From positions 30,188 to 94,187 of the forward strand of contig JAEXNA010000134.1 of the NCBI GenBank assembly GCA_023447635.1: a DNA stretch of 64,000 nucleotides, in the 5' to 3' direction. Position numbers and translations under genes: made by a program. This DNA comes from Vulcanimicrobiota bacterium. GTDB taxonomy: Bacteria > Vulcanimicrobiota > Xenobia > Xenobiales > JADMJV01. The notes under the pieces are model-generated. The model saw only the letters and a list, made by a program, of their open reading frames with translations. It did not search any database and had not been told where the DNA came from. Numbering within the stretch: position 1 is the stretch's first letter; every line of letters begins with the position of its first letter. Of the stretch, positions 52,891 to 61,803 are shown in pieces.

Positions 52891-52971
52891 GTTGGACGTT
52901 TCTACAGGACCGTGGGAATAGAGCTCCCCCTTCGGCGACAGGGGCCGTCGTGTTAACTTCAGGTAAACTTC

Positions 52972-53000
52972 TTCTGAAACTGACCGTGCTCTGATATAGT
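52972..53000 (+). promoter_or_regulatory. Promoter for the exported Gly/Met-rich protein
   Basis: A weak -35 (TTCTGA, 52972-52977), 17 bp, then TATAGT (52995-53000) within TATAGTGTGA, the same -10 context as at 50992. Confidence 0.45.
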
Positions 53001-53023
53001 GTGACAAGCGGAGAGTCTTCAAC

Positions 53024-54166
53024 ATGAAAAAACGTACTTATCTTTTGATCGCAACTGTCTGGATGGCCGCCATCATGGCTGTCCAGGCTCATCCCACCGT
53101 AGCCGGGCGGGTGAAGAGCTACAGCAACGGCGTGCTCGTCATCGAGATGGAGGACAAGTCCCTCAAAAAGCTCCTGATCACCAAGGAGACCTCGGTGAAG
53201 TACCGCGGCGGCAGCAGCATCAGTGCGCTGCCCGTGGGCGCCAAGATCTCGATCGAGGTGCTCGGTTCGGTGATCGCTAACCCCGCCAAGGCGGGCAAGA
53301 TCGTGGACTGGTCCAAGTCCTCCGAGATTGTGGCCGTGGGCGCGAAGGCTCCTTACTACACGGCGGTGGGCCAGTACGCCACCACCAGCGGCAGCGGTGG
53401 GGTGCCGGACGGCGCCCCGGTGGGCCAGCACGCGGCCAGCCACACGCTGGGCGCCGTAGCGCACGGCGGTTCGATCAACCAGCCGACTCAGGACAACCAC
53501 CCGGTGACCCCCGCCGGCGTGCAGACGAGCAACTCCCACTCTAGCATGGGTCAGGCTCACTCCAGTCAGTACATGAATCAGGGCGACTCGATGGCAGCGC
53601 CGCTGGAGCAGTTGGGGATGAGCCCTTACGGCAACGGCCAGGGCGTCGGCACCGGCGGCCAGGGCGGGATGAACCCGGCCATGCAGCAGTCGGGCGCCCA
53701 ACCGGGGATGAACACTGGAATGTACGGCACCGACCCTTCGCTGGGCCTGAATCCGATCGCTCAGCCCGGTATGGACCCCAGCATGTACGGGATGGACCCC
53801 AGCATGGGCATGTCCAACCCCTACTCCCAGAGCAACCTGGGCACCGGCCAGTCCGGCAGTCTGATGGGGATCAGCGGCGACGACGACGGCGACTACTCGG
53901 CCGGCGGCGACATGATGGGCCTGGGTGGCGACACCGCCTACGGTGGCGACAACAAGATCACCGGCAGCATCCTTCAGGTCGACCTGCAGCGCGGATTCCT
54001 TACGGTGCAGTCGTTCACCAACCCCCAACCGCAGAAGGTTCTGATGGGACCTGGAAGTTCGGCCTCGCCCGACCTGCTGATCCCGGGCAAGATGGTCCAG
54101 ATCACGGGACGCGCCACACCGCAAGGCTTCCAGGCCGCCGAGATTCAGGCGGCACCCGGCTTCTAG
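53024..54166 (+). CDS. Exported Gly/Met/Pro-rich protein
   Basis: 380 residues. Signal peptide MKKRTYLLIATVWMAAIMAV, cut near VQAHP. Residues 25-115 form a small beta-rich domain (VAGRVKSYSNGVLVIEMEDK, ITKETSVKYRGGSSISALPVG) like OB-fold/DUF5666 modules. The middle (115-310) is low complexity with GMDPSMYGMDPSMGM-type repeats. A second small beta domain closes the protein (ITGSILQVDLQRGFLTVQSF, IPGKMVQITGRATP). Function unknown; surface-associated by its signal. Followed by a strong hairpin terminator. Confidence 0.75.
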   Translation: MKKRTYLLIATVWMAAIMAVQAHPTVAGRVKSYSNGVLVIEMEDKSLKKLLITKETSVKYRGGSSISALPVGAKISIEVLGSVIANPAKAGKIVDWSKSSEIVAVGAKAPYYTAVGQYATTSGSGGVPDGAPVGQHAASHTLGAVAHGGSINQPTQDNHPVTPAGVQTSNSHSSMGQAHSSQYMNQGDSMAAPLEQLGMSPYGNGQGVGTGGQGGMNPAMQQSGAQPGMNTGMYGTDPSLGLNPIAQPGMDPSMYGMDPSMGMSNPYSQSNLGTGQSGSLMGISGDDDGDYSAGGDMMGLGGDTAYGGDNKITGSILQVDLQRGFLTVQSFTNPQPQKVLMGPGSSASPDLLIPGKMVQITGRATPQGFQAAEIQAAPGF

Positions 54167-54180
54167 AGTCCCGGTCGTTC

Positions 54181-54226
54181 GTCAAAAGGAAAACGCCCCG
54201 CTTCGGTGGGGCGTTTTCCTTTTGAC
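54181..54226 (+). terminator. Intrinsic terminator
   Basis: A perfect 19-bp stem (54181-54199 with 54208-54226) with an 8-nt loop; inner TTTTCC. Strong in either direction. Confidence 0.87.
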
Positions 54227-54299
54227 GACGTTTTTGATGTCGAACTCACCCCATAACGCGGAGTTGGGACGACTTTGGTAAAAATATTTGGGGCGAATT

Positions 54300-54540
54300 T
54301 TCTCCCGGTTGCGAATCTTTCAAGCCTGCTGCGAGCCCCGTAACCACGGGGATAGAGCGACGTCATTCGAACATCTGCTCTACTAGCTCTAGTGGGGTGA
54401 AACGGTGGAGCCCAGGCTCTTGGGCCTGATCGAGGAAGGTCTCCCCAAGGGAGTATCCGAACGAGGGGCAGCCTCGGATAGTGAGGCCGATTTTGCAGAG
54501 GATGGAAAGACGCCAACGCGCTCCATCCGGATTGGGTAGG
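54300..54540 (+). promoter_or_regulatory. Structured 5' leader of the 3D-domain gene, possible riboswitch
   Basis: The 318-bp gap 54227-54544 has no gene but several hairpins: CCCCGT/ACGGGG (about 54336-54351), GCCCA/TGGGC (54410-54425), CTCCC/GGGAG (54441-54453), CGAGG/CCTCG (54462-54476) and GGATGGA/TCCATCC (54501-54529). GTGGGGTGAAAC and AAGGGAGTATCCGAAC appear in the order and form loosely expected of the ydaO/yuaA (cyclic di-AMP) class, which often controls cell-wall hydrolases. The conserved ACAGCUAAC core is not clearly present, so the class is unproven. Confidence 0.35.
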
Positions 54541-54544
54541 TTCC

Positions 54545-55108
54545 ATGAAACTCAGAGTTGTTTTGCTTTCTCTTTTGATGCTCTCTGGCATCCTCAGCGC
54601 CGCCTCCGCCGACATCCCCGGCAACGAGGTCGCGCTGGACACGACCCCCGTCGGGACGCACAGCGAGTCGCTGCTCAGCGCCAAAGTCGCGCCGACCGTT
54701 CCCACCATCTCGCCTTCGCAGCAGATGGCCGACGAATTGAGCAAGATGTTCAAAGAAGGCGCCGCGAAGCTCGACCCGCCTCGCGCCAAAGGCCTGGACG
54801 AAGAAGATGCGGTTGCCGCCGGCAGCATGCCGACGGGTGGCCGCTCGCTCAATGTCATGGCGTACTCGTACTGCTTGAGCGGTCGCACCGCCAGCGGTCG
54901 CGCCACCGCCCCCGGCATCGTCGCCGTCGACACCCGGGTCATCCCGATGGGTAGCAAGCTTTACATCCCCGGCTACGGCTGGGGCGTTGCCGCCGACACC
55001 GGCGGGGCCATCAACGGCAACAAGATCGACGTCTGGTTCCCCACCCTTGGTCAGTGCTACCAGTGGGGCGTCCGTCCCGTCACCATCAAGGTGTTCCCCA
55101 AAAAGTAG
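54545..55108 (+). CDS. 3D-domain cell-wall protein
   Basis: 187 residues. Signal peptide MKLRVVLLSLLMLSGILSAA, Ala-Pro-rich spacer, then a C-terminal 3D domain with its three Asp: VAVDTRVIPMGSKLYIPGYG, GVAADTGGAINGNKIDVWF. The fold is that of MltA/YocH-like lytic enzymes, so a role in peptidoglycan turnover is likely. No LysM or other wall-binding module is present. The long structured leader upstream suggests RNA-level control. Confidence 0.88.
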   Translation: MKLRVVLLSLLMLSGILSAASADIPGNEVALDTTPVGTHSESLLSAKVAPTVPTISPSQQMADELSKMFKEGAAKLDPPRAKGLDEEDAVAAGSMPTGGRSLNVMAYSYCLSGRTASGRATAPGIVAVDTRVIPMGSKLYIPGYGWGVAADTGGAINGNKIDVWFPTLGQCYQWGVRPVTIKVFPKK

Positions 55109-55123
55109 CCCTATCTTCACCAG

Positions 55124-55165
55124 GCGAAAACGCGCGGCCTCGCCCTTTCGGGTGGGGCCGTTCGC
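55124..55165 (+). terminator. Possible terminator/attenuator hairpin
   Basis: An 11-bp stem (55135-55145 with 55150-55160) with an outer GCGAA/TTCGC extension and only a weak T-run. It separates the 3D gene from the fusion operon. Confidence 0.45.
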
Positions 55166-55245
55166 TTTGAGAGGAGGGCCTTCCGGATGGCGAGAACTCG
55201 CGCGCGGGGAAACAAAAACTTCAGAACCCGTAGGAGTTGTGCCGG

Positions 55246-58200
55246 ATGAGCGCCACCGAACTTTTAGCACCTATCGTCGAAGAGATCGCCAACCGCTGGG
55301 GGCATTTCGCCTTCAATACAGAGGCGCCGGACCAGCCGCTGCAGCTGAAGGCCGAAGCGCTCGCGGGCTACCGCTTCTACGGGGCCGAGCTGAGCTTGCA
55401 AAACCTGGCCGAACTGCTGCCTGCCATCGAGTCCAACGACGGCGAGACTCTGCGGCTGCCCCTGCTGATTCCGGCCAGCGACGTCGAGCACTGGCGTAAG
55501 GCGACTCGAGCCATGTTCGACCTGCTGTCTCAGGAGAACCCGCAGCGCCTTGGTCGGGAAGAGACCCGGGTCTGGTCCAAGCCGCGCACGCCGGAGGAAA
55601 GTTTCGAAAGCGCCCTGAGCCTGTCGGAGCAGTTCCTCCAGCGCACCTATCGCGGCGACTTCCTGGTCAAGGAGAAGAAGGCCGTGGTGGCCGACTACCG
55701 GCGCAGCCAGGGCAACTACCTGGCCTCGGTCGACAGCGACGGAGAGGTTCCCTCGGTGCTGCTGCTCGACGCCTCGTCGCAGATCGCCTCGCATCTGCTG
55801 GGTTTCAACGGCACCTCGCTGCAGGGTGTGGTGGCCCATCCCGAAAGCTTCCAGAACCTGGACTACCGGGAGGACGACGTTCCCGCCGAGGCCGCGCTGC
55901 GAGCGCTGCTGCTGCGCTGGGCGCCGGAAGGGCTGGAGCACATCGCCTGGTGCAACTCGGGGACCGAGTCGTGGGAGAAGGCGCTGCATATGGCGGCTAT
56001 CAAGTTTCCCGACCGGGGCAAGAAGTGCGTCTGCTTCAAAGGCTCTTTCCACGGCCGTACCATGCTGGCGCTGTTCTCGTCTTGGAACCCCGCCAAGCGG
56101 CTGCCTTTTGAGCTCGACGGCTTCCAGACCCTGTGGGCCGAGTTCCCCGAAGACAAGGAGCCACACGTCGCTAAAGACGCTCCGGCCGAATGGCTGGCCC
56201 GCTGGGAAGAGTCCGGCCGTCCTGACTTTATCCCACCCGACGTCGACCGGACCGCCGATCCTCTGCTGGCCGACGAGGTAGCCTCGCTGATGCAGGTGCG
56301 GGCTCACCTGGTGACCGGCAACGTCAACGCCGTTTCCATCGAGCCGATGCAGTGCGAAGGCGGCGACCGCTTCGCCTCCAACCGCTTCTTCCAGACCCTG
56401 CGGGTGCTGACCCGAGCCATGGGCGTGGCGTTGATCTTCGATGAAGTGCAAACTGGCTTCGGTCTGGGCGGGCCGCGCCTGTGGTCCAACAGCCTGGGAC
56501 TCAAGGACTCGGCGGGCAACGCTCTGCCGCCTGACTTCATCACCCTGGCCAAGAAGTGCCAGGTCGGCGCGGTGATCTCGTCCGTGCCCGACCCGTATCC
56601 GACGACGGCTCACGCCGCCTCGTTTATGCGCGGCTACATCAACGCTTCCAGCGTGGACGAAGAAGAGCTGACCGCCCTGGGCGATGCGGTGCGCGCACGC
56701 CTCTTCCGTCTGGCCGAAGAGTTCCCCATGCTCTCCTTCCCGCGCTCCGCCGGGGTAGCCTTCGCCTTCGACCTTCCTGACGCCGAGCACGCCAACAGCT
56801 TCGTCAACCAGCGCTTCTATCACGGTTTCATGGTCTATATCGCGGGCGAAGTGACGCTGCGTTTCCGTATCCAGCGAGCCACCCGCCCGGGCGACCTGGA
56901 TTTCATCTTCGAAGCGATCACCGCTTCGCTGCGCCATCTGGCCGAGCATGGCCCTAAAGTGATGCCGGCGAAGTACGAAAAAGCCTGGCCCGCCGAGCAG
57001 GCTCCGGCTTTCCGGGTTCCGGCCGATCTCTCCCAATTGGGCGAGACCGACTGGCACGGGATTCTGCGCTGGTATCGCGAGCTGTCGCCCGAGCGCTACC
57101 ACGAAGTGGCCGGCCTGCTCGAACCGCAGCCGGAAGAGAGCTTCCCCGCTCAGCACAGGGCTCGCCAGCTGACCTGGCTAGAGTTCCTGCGCTATATGGC
57201 GGCTCGCCAAGCGGTGCGTATCCGTCCGCTGACGGAAGAGAACTGGCCCGAATACCGCCAGGCCATCATGCAACTCGAAGAGCAAAGCTACGAGCCCGCT
57301 CGTCGCGACGACGAAGAGTTCTTGCAGGCCGCTGTGGCAGCCGAAGGCTCGATCTGCTCCGTAGCGCTCGACGGTGAGACCGTGGTGGGCTTCCAGATCA
57401 CGGCGCCGCTGGAAGGCTTCTCCCAAGTGCGTGGACCAGACAACGACCCTGCACGTGGCGAAGAGACCCATCTTTACTCGGCCGACATCTTACTCAGCGA
57501 CGCCTGCCGCGGGCAGGGAGTCGGGCTGCGCCTCAAGCGCCGCCAGATCCAGCGCGCTCGCAACGGCGGCTATCACGCTATCCGCAGTCGTAACCGGGTC
57601 GGCGCGGCCAGCGCCATGAGCGCCATCAACCGCTCTTTCGGCGCGGTCGAAGTCGACTATTTCCCCGAGTGCTACGGCGAAGACAAAGCGCCCTGCATCT
57701 ACTACTCGGCCCCCCTGCAGGAGCAGGCTTCTCCCTTCCTGTCCTGGTCGAACGGGGTCGAATCCCTGACCGGCGGGCTGTTAGACAAGGACGCCTGGAC
57801 CGACTGGGACCTGGCGGCGGTCAATAAGAACAGCCTGTGCAACTGGTGGACCCCCAACATGACCCGCTACGTGGAATGGCTGCGCTCGGTCTCGCCGCTG
57901 GGTCACCTCTACCTGGCCTCCGGCCGGGACGAGGCGGTGGATAAGCTGGTCAAATGTTTGATCTACTTCCGTAAGGGCGCCCAGACCATGGTCTCGTTCG
58001 AGGGCAGCTTCTGGGGCGGCGTGACCGCCTGCGCCCGCAGCCTCTCGGACCCAAGCTTCGGCAAATATTTCCCCTGGCACCATCTGCCCTATCCCCACGT
58101 CGAAGGCGACCCGTTCGTCGACGACGACGCGGAACTCAATGAGGCGGAAGCGGCCTGCCTGAGCCAGCTTCGCGGCCTTCTCGGACAGCCGGAAAGCGTG

Positions 58201-58758
58201 CTGGGGCTGGCCGTCGAGCCGGTCCAGCAGATGACCGGCCGTCGTCTCTCGGTGCGCTTTCTCAAAGCGCTGCGCGCCGTCTGCGACGAGACCGGGGTGC
58301 CACTGGTGATGAACGAGTCGGCGGCCTGGGCCTACCGGGGTAGCCGTGAACTGTTCTACTGCCAGGCCACCGGGGTACTGCCCGACCTCCTCACCATGTT
58401 CGGGGGCGGGCAGGTCGGCCACGTGCTGACCAACGATAAGTACTATCTGGACAAGCCGCTGATGCTGATCTCGACCTGGGACGGCGACGAACTGTCCTGC
58501 CTGCGCCTGCGCGAGCAGTTGCGGGTGCTGCGGGCGTTCCGCGACGACCCTCGCCTCTACGAAATCGACCGTAGGGTCGGCTCGGCCGGCGATACCTACC
58601 GGGGCAGCGGCGTGCTGCACGGGAAGCACTACGCGCTGGCCGCCAAGGAGACCCTGGACGGCAGCGGTCAACTCTTGTTCTGCCCGCTCAACCGCCTGGA
58701 CGAAGGCTGGGACACCCTGATGTCCGTGCTAAGCCCCGCGGTAGGCGTAGAACATTAG
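55246..58758 (+). CDS. Aminotransferase-GNAT-pseudoaminotransferase fusion
   Basis: 1170 residues; ATG 55246 with AGGAG 9 nt upstream. Residues about 1-620 are a class III PLP aminotransferase: CVCFKGSFHGRTMLALFSSW, FDEVQTGFGLGG (about 398) and LAKKCQVGAVIS (about 434, catalytic Lys), close in wording to lysine 6-aminotransferase. Residues about 650-825 are a GNAT domain with the acyl-CoA loop CRGQGVGLRLKRRQ (about 754). Residues about 826-1170 repeat the class III fold (GRDEAVDKLVKCLIYFRKGA) but have MNESAAWAYRGSRE for the Asp motif and MFGGGQVGHV where the Lys should be, so this copy is probably inactive. Likely acylates and transaminates a diamino acid. Leads an operon with the AstD-like and SCOT-type genes. 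Confidence 0.85.
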   Translation: MSATELLAPIVEEIANRWGHFAFNTEAPDQPLQLKAEALAGYRFYGAELSLQNLAELLPAIESNDGETLRLPLLIPASDVEHWRKATRAMFDLLSQENPQRLGREETRVWSKPRTPEESFESALSLSEQFLQRTYRGDFLVKEKKAVVADYRRSQGNYLASVDSDGEVPSVLLLDASSQIASHLLGFNGTSLQGVVAHPESFQNLDYREDDVPAEAALRALLLRWAPEGLEHIAWCNSGTESWEKALHMAAIKFPDRGKKCVCFKGSFHGRTMLALFSSWNPAKRLPFELDGFQTLWAEFPEDKEPHVAKDAPAEWLARWEESGRPDFIPPDVDRTADPLLADEVASLMQVRAHLVTGNVNAVSIEPMQCEGGDRFASNRFFQTLRVLTRAMGVALIFDEVQTGFGLGGPRLWSNSLGLKDSAGNALPPDFITLAKKCQVGAVISSVPDPYPTTAHAASFMRGYINASSVDEEELTALGDAVRARLFRLAEEFPMLSFPRSAGVAFAFDLPDAEHANSFVNQRFYHGFMVYIAGEVTLRFRIQRATRPGDLDFIFEAITASLRHLAEHGPKVMPAKYEKAWPAEQAPAFRVPADLSQLGETDWHGILRWYRELSPERYHEVAGLLEPQPEESFPAQHRARQLTWLEFLRYMAARQAVRIRPLTEENWPEYRQAIMQLEEQSYEPARRDDEEFLQAAVAAEGSICSVALDGETVVGFQITAPLEGFSQVRGPDNDPARGEETHLYSADILLSDACRGQGVGLRLKRRQIQRARNGGYHAIRSRNRVGAASAMSAINRSFGAVEVDYFPECYGEDKAPCIYYSAPLQEQASPFLSWSNGVESLTGGLLDKDAWTDWDLAAVNKNSLCNWWTPNMTRYVEWLRSVSPLGHLYLASGRDEAVDKLVKCLIYFRKGAQTMVSFEGSFWGGVTACARSLSDPSFGKYFPWHHLPYPHVEGDPFVDDDAELNEAEAACLSQLRGLLGQPESVLGLAVEPVQQMTGRRLSVRFLKALRAVCDETGVPLVMNESAAWAYRGSRELFYCQATGVLPDLLTMFGGGQVGHVLTNDKYYLDKPLMLISTWDGDELSCLRLREQLRVLRAFRDDPRLYEIDRRVGSAGDTYRGSGVLHGKHYALAAKETLDGSGQLLFCPLNRLDEGWDTLMSVLSPAVGVEH

Positions 58759-58821
58759 TTGGCGGGGAATGAGAACCGGACAGGCGACGCCGCTCGAAGT
58801 CGGCTCGCCCAGGAGTTTGTT

Positions 58822-60333
58822 ATGACACAGATCGCTTTGCACCCCACTTATAAAGGGGTCTACATCGAGGGGGGTTGGAGGCCGGTCGAAGAGAGCGCCG
58901 CGTCTTTCGTCACCGAAAATCCGCACAGCGGCGAGACCGTGCTGCGAGTTCATCCGGCCGGGGTGGAGCAGGCCGCCGAGGCGGTGACGTCCGCCCATCG
59001 CGCCTTCCACGGCTGGAGAGCGCTGGGCCACGAAGGTCGTAAAGAGGTGCTGCTGCGCTTCAAAGAGACGCTGAAGGCGCGCCGCGAAGAGATGGCGAGG
59101 GCTATCAGTACGGAGATGGGAAAGCTCTACTCCGAAGGGCTGGCCGAAGCCGACGCTTGCGTGGGGAAGATCGACATCACCCTGGGCGAGGCGTACGCGC
59201 GGGTCGCCGACGTTCATCCCGCCGGCCTGGCCGACGCGTTCTGGACCTACCGTCCGCACGGTGTGATGGCCGTGATCGGGCCCTACAACTTCCCCATCCA
59301 CCTGGCCAACGGTCACATCATCGCCGCCCTGATGACGGGCAACACGGTGGTGTTCAAGCCTAGCTCGATCACGCCGTGGGTGGCGCAGGTGTACACGGAG
59401 GCGCTGCACGAGGCGGGCTTTCCCGCCGGCGTCTTCAACCTGCTTCCGATGACCCGCCAGGCGGGCGACGCGCTGGTCGCTCACCCCCTGGTCCGGGGTA
59501 TCCTGTTCACCGGCTCCTGGGCGGTGGGGCTGCATTTCAAGCGCCTGACCTTGGAAGACCCGCATAAGATCCTGGCCCTGGAGATGGGCGGTAAGAACGC
59601 GGTGATCGTGGCCGACGATGCGCACTTCGAGCAGACCATCTCGGAAGTGCTGACCGGCGCTTACCTGACCACGGGGCAGCGCTGTACCGGCACCGCCCGA
59701 GTCATCGTCACGCCGCGTCACTACGCTAAGCTCGAAGAGGCGCTGGCGCGAGGCGCCGAGCGAATCAACAGCGGCGACCCGTTTGCCGAGGGCACCTTCA
59801 TGGGACCGCTGGCCTCGCGCAGCGCTTTCCGAACTTTCACCCGCGAGGTCGAAGTGGCCGAGGCCACCGACTCGGGCTTCAGCGCCCTGGTCCCTTACCG
59901 ACAGTCCGGCGGGGTGTGCGGCGTAGGCGCTTGTTTGCATCGGGTGGACAAGTACGACCCGAACCACCCCTACCTGCGGGAAGAGGTGTTCGGACCGGCC
60001 CTGACCATCGAGAAGGCCGCCGATCTCGACGACGCCTTCCGCAGAGCTCGGGACACCGACTACGGTCTGGCGTTCTCGATTTTCAGCGAGTCGGAGGCCA
60101 TCTATCGGCGCGCTCTCGACGAGATCCCCAGCGGCATCGTCAACTGGAACCGCGCCACCAACGGCGCCTCCGGTCGCCTTCCCTTTGGCGGCACCGGCAA
60201 GTCGGGCAACCACCGCCCGGCCGCCCTGTTCGCCCCCGAGTATTGCGCTTATCCTGTGGCGTCGCTGTCCAAGCCGTACGCCCAGGTCGACCGGACCCCG
60301 TGTCCGGGATTCCCCCAGGAGGTATGGAGATGA
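58822..60333 (+). CDS. AstD-like semialdehyde dehydrogenase
   Basis: A 503-residue NAD(P)-dependent aldehyde dehydrogenase. ATG 58822 has AGGAG 6 nt upstream. Cofactor motif VMAVIGPYNFPIHLANGHI, Glu in LALEMGGKN, nucleophile Cys in TGQRCTGTARV. The AstD hallmark GGTGKSGNHRPAALFAPEYC is near the C-terminus; AstD oxidizes N-succinylglutamate semialdehyde, an acylated substrate. Next to the GNAT-aminotransferase fusion, it probably oxidizes an N-acylated semialdehyde. It overlaps the CoA transferase gene by 4 nt. Confidence 0.9.
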   Translation: MTQIALHPTYKGVYIEGGWRPVEESAASFVTENPHSGETVLRVHPAGVEQAAEAVTSAHRAFHGWRALGHEGRKEVLLRFKETLKARREEMARAISTEMGKLYSEGLAEADACVGKIDITLGEAYARVADVHPAGLADAFWTYRPHGVMAVIGPYNFPIHLANGHIIAALMTGNTVVFKPSSITPWVAQVYTEALHEAGFPAGVFNLLPMTRQAGDALVAHPLVRGILFTGSWAVGLHFKRLTLEDPHKILALEMGGKNAVIVADDAHFEQTISEVLTGAYLTTGQRCTGTARVIVTPRHYAKLEEALARGAERINSGDPFAEGTFMGPLASRSAFRTFTREVEVAEATDSGFSALVPYRQSGGVCGVGACLHRVDKYDPNHPYLREEVFGPALTIEKAADLDDAFRRARDTDYGLAFSIFSESEAIYRRALDEIPSGIVNWNRATNGASGRLPFGGTGKSGNHRPAALFAPEYCAYPVASLSKPYAQVDRTPCPGFPQEVWR

Positions 60334-61745
60334 GTCAGGTTCAGCTAAAGGACATCAAGGTTTGCGAGAACGCCCAGCAGGCGTTGGCCGAGGTGCCGAA
60401 CGGTGCCCGCATCATGTTTGGAGGGTTCGGCCTGTGCGGCATCCCTGAAAACATGATCGCCGAATTGGGCAGCAGGGGCACCAAAGACCTCACGGTGATC
60501 AGCAACAACTGCGGCAACGGCGGACGCGGACTGGCGCTGCTGCTGAAGAATCGCCAGGTGAAGAAGTGCATCTGCTCGTTCGTGGGCGGCAACCCCGACC
60601 TCGAGGAGCAGATTCTCAGCGGCGAGGTCGAGGTCGAACTGACCCCTCAGGGCACTCTGGCCGAGCGGATCCGCGCCAAAGGCGCCGGGATCCCGGCCTT
60701 CTTCACTCCCACCGGTGTCGGCACCCCGATCGCCGAAGGGAAGATGACGCAGGAGTTCCACGGTAAGACCTACATCCTGGAGACCGCCATCGAGGCAGAG
60801 TTTGCCATGGTTCGTGCCTACAAAGGCGACACCGAAGGGAACCTGATCTTCAAAGGGTCGGCCCGCAACTTCAGCCCGATGATGGCGATGGCCGCAGCCA
60901 CCACCATCGCCGAGGTCGAGATCCTGGTCGAGGCCGGAGAACTCGAGGCCGACGAAGTGCACGTTCCCGGTATCTTCGTACAGAAGATCTTCCAGGGCGC
61001 CAAATTCGAGAACCCCCTCGAAAAAGTGACCCTGGCTCAGCCCGAGGGCTCCGGAGGGGGAGGGGAGCACCCGGCGACCAAACCGCTGACCCGCCGTCAG
61101 ATGGCCTGGCGGGCGGCTCAGATTCTGCCCGACGGCGGCTATGTGAACCTCGGGATCGGCGTGCCCACGCTGGTGGCTGACTACCTGCCCGGCGAGCGCC
61201 GCATCCGTCTGCACAGCGAGAACGGTGTGCTGGGCGTCGGTCCCTACCCGCGCGAGGACCAGGTGGAGTACTACCTGATCAACGCCGGCAAAGAGACCAT
61301 CACCCTGAATCCGGGCGCCTCTACCTTCGACTCTTCGATGTCGTTCGCCATGATCCGTGGCGGTCATCTGGACTGGGCTATTCTGGGCGCGCTTCAGGTG
61401 AGCCAGAAGGGCGACCTGGCCAACTGGATGATTCCGGGCGAGAAGGTGAACGGCATGGGGGGAGCCATGGACCTTGCGGCCGGCGCCAAGAACACCATGA
61501 TCTTGACCACCCACACCGATAAGAACGGCAAGCCCAAACTGGTGGCCGACTGCGAATTCCCGCTGACCGCTCCCGGCACCGTGAACAAGGTCGTCACGGA
61601 CCTGGCCGTGATCACTATCGACGAGCAGGGGTTCCTGGTCGAGGAGATGCTCGAGGGGATGACCCGAGAAGAACTGCAATCGAAGACCGGTGCCACGCTG
61701 CGCTTCGCCGACGACCTGAAGTTCCTGACCGTCCCCGCCGTCTAG
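60330..61745 (+). CDS. Fused SCOT-type 3-oxoacid CoA-transferase
   Basis: A 471-residue fusion of A and B subunits (usually separate in bacteria) joined by a GSGGGGEHPATK linker near 243-255. ATG 60330 is preferred over ATG 60324 because AGGAGG lies 7 nt upstream. A part: MFGGFGLCGIPENMIAELGS, TPTGVGTPIAEGK. B part: YVNLGIGVPTLVADYLPGE, catalytic Glu in LHSENGVLGVGP, IRGGHLDWAILGALQVS. Transfers CoA between succinate/acetate and 3-oxoacids. In this operon it could supply or recycle an acyl-CoA. Confidence 0.92.
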   Translation: MSQVQLKDIKVCENAQQALAEVPNGARIMFGGFGLCGIPENMIAELGSRGTKDLTVISNNCGNGGRGLALLLKNRQVKKCICSFVGGNPDLEEQILSGEVEVELTPQGTLAERIRAKGAGIPAFFTPTGVGTPIAEGKMTQEFHGKTYILETAIEAEFAMVRAYKGDTEGNLIFKGSARNFSPMMAMAAATTIAEVEILVEAGELEADEVHVPGIFVQKIFQGAKFENPLEKVTLAQPEGSGGGGEHPATKPLTRRQMAWRAAQILPDGGYVNLGIGVPTLVADYLPGERRIRLHSENGVLGVGPYPREDQVEYYLINAGKETITLNPGASTFDSSMSFAMIRGGHLDWAILGALQVSQKGDLANWMIPGEKVNGMGGAMDLAAGAKNTMILTTHTDKNGKPKLVADCEFPLTAPGTVNKVVTDLAVITIDEQGFLVEEMLEGMTREELQSKTGATLRFADDLKFLTVPAV

Positions 61746-61803
61746 GAAATGTAGGTCTAGGCGGCCAACTGGCCGGCCGAGCCCCGGGTTCAGCCGTGGC
61801 CGG

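Noticed and set aside
55264..57156. A 630-codon open frame antisense to the fusion enzyme
   Set aside because: No motif or ribosome site; the sense strand carries a full aminotransferase domain.
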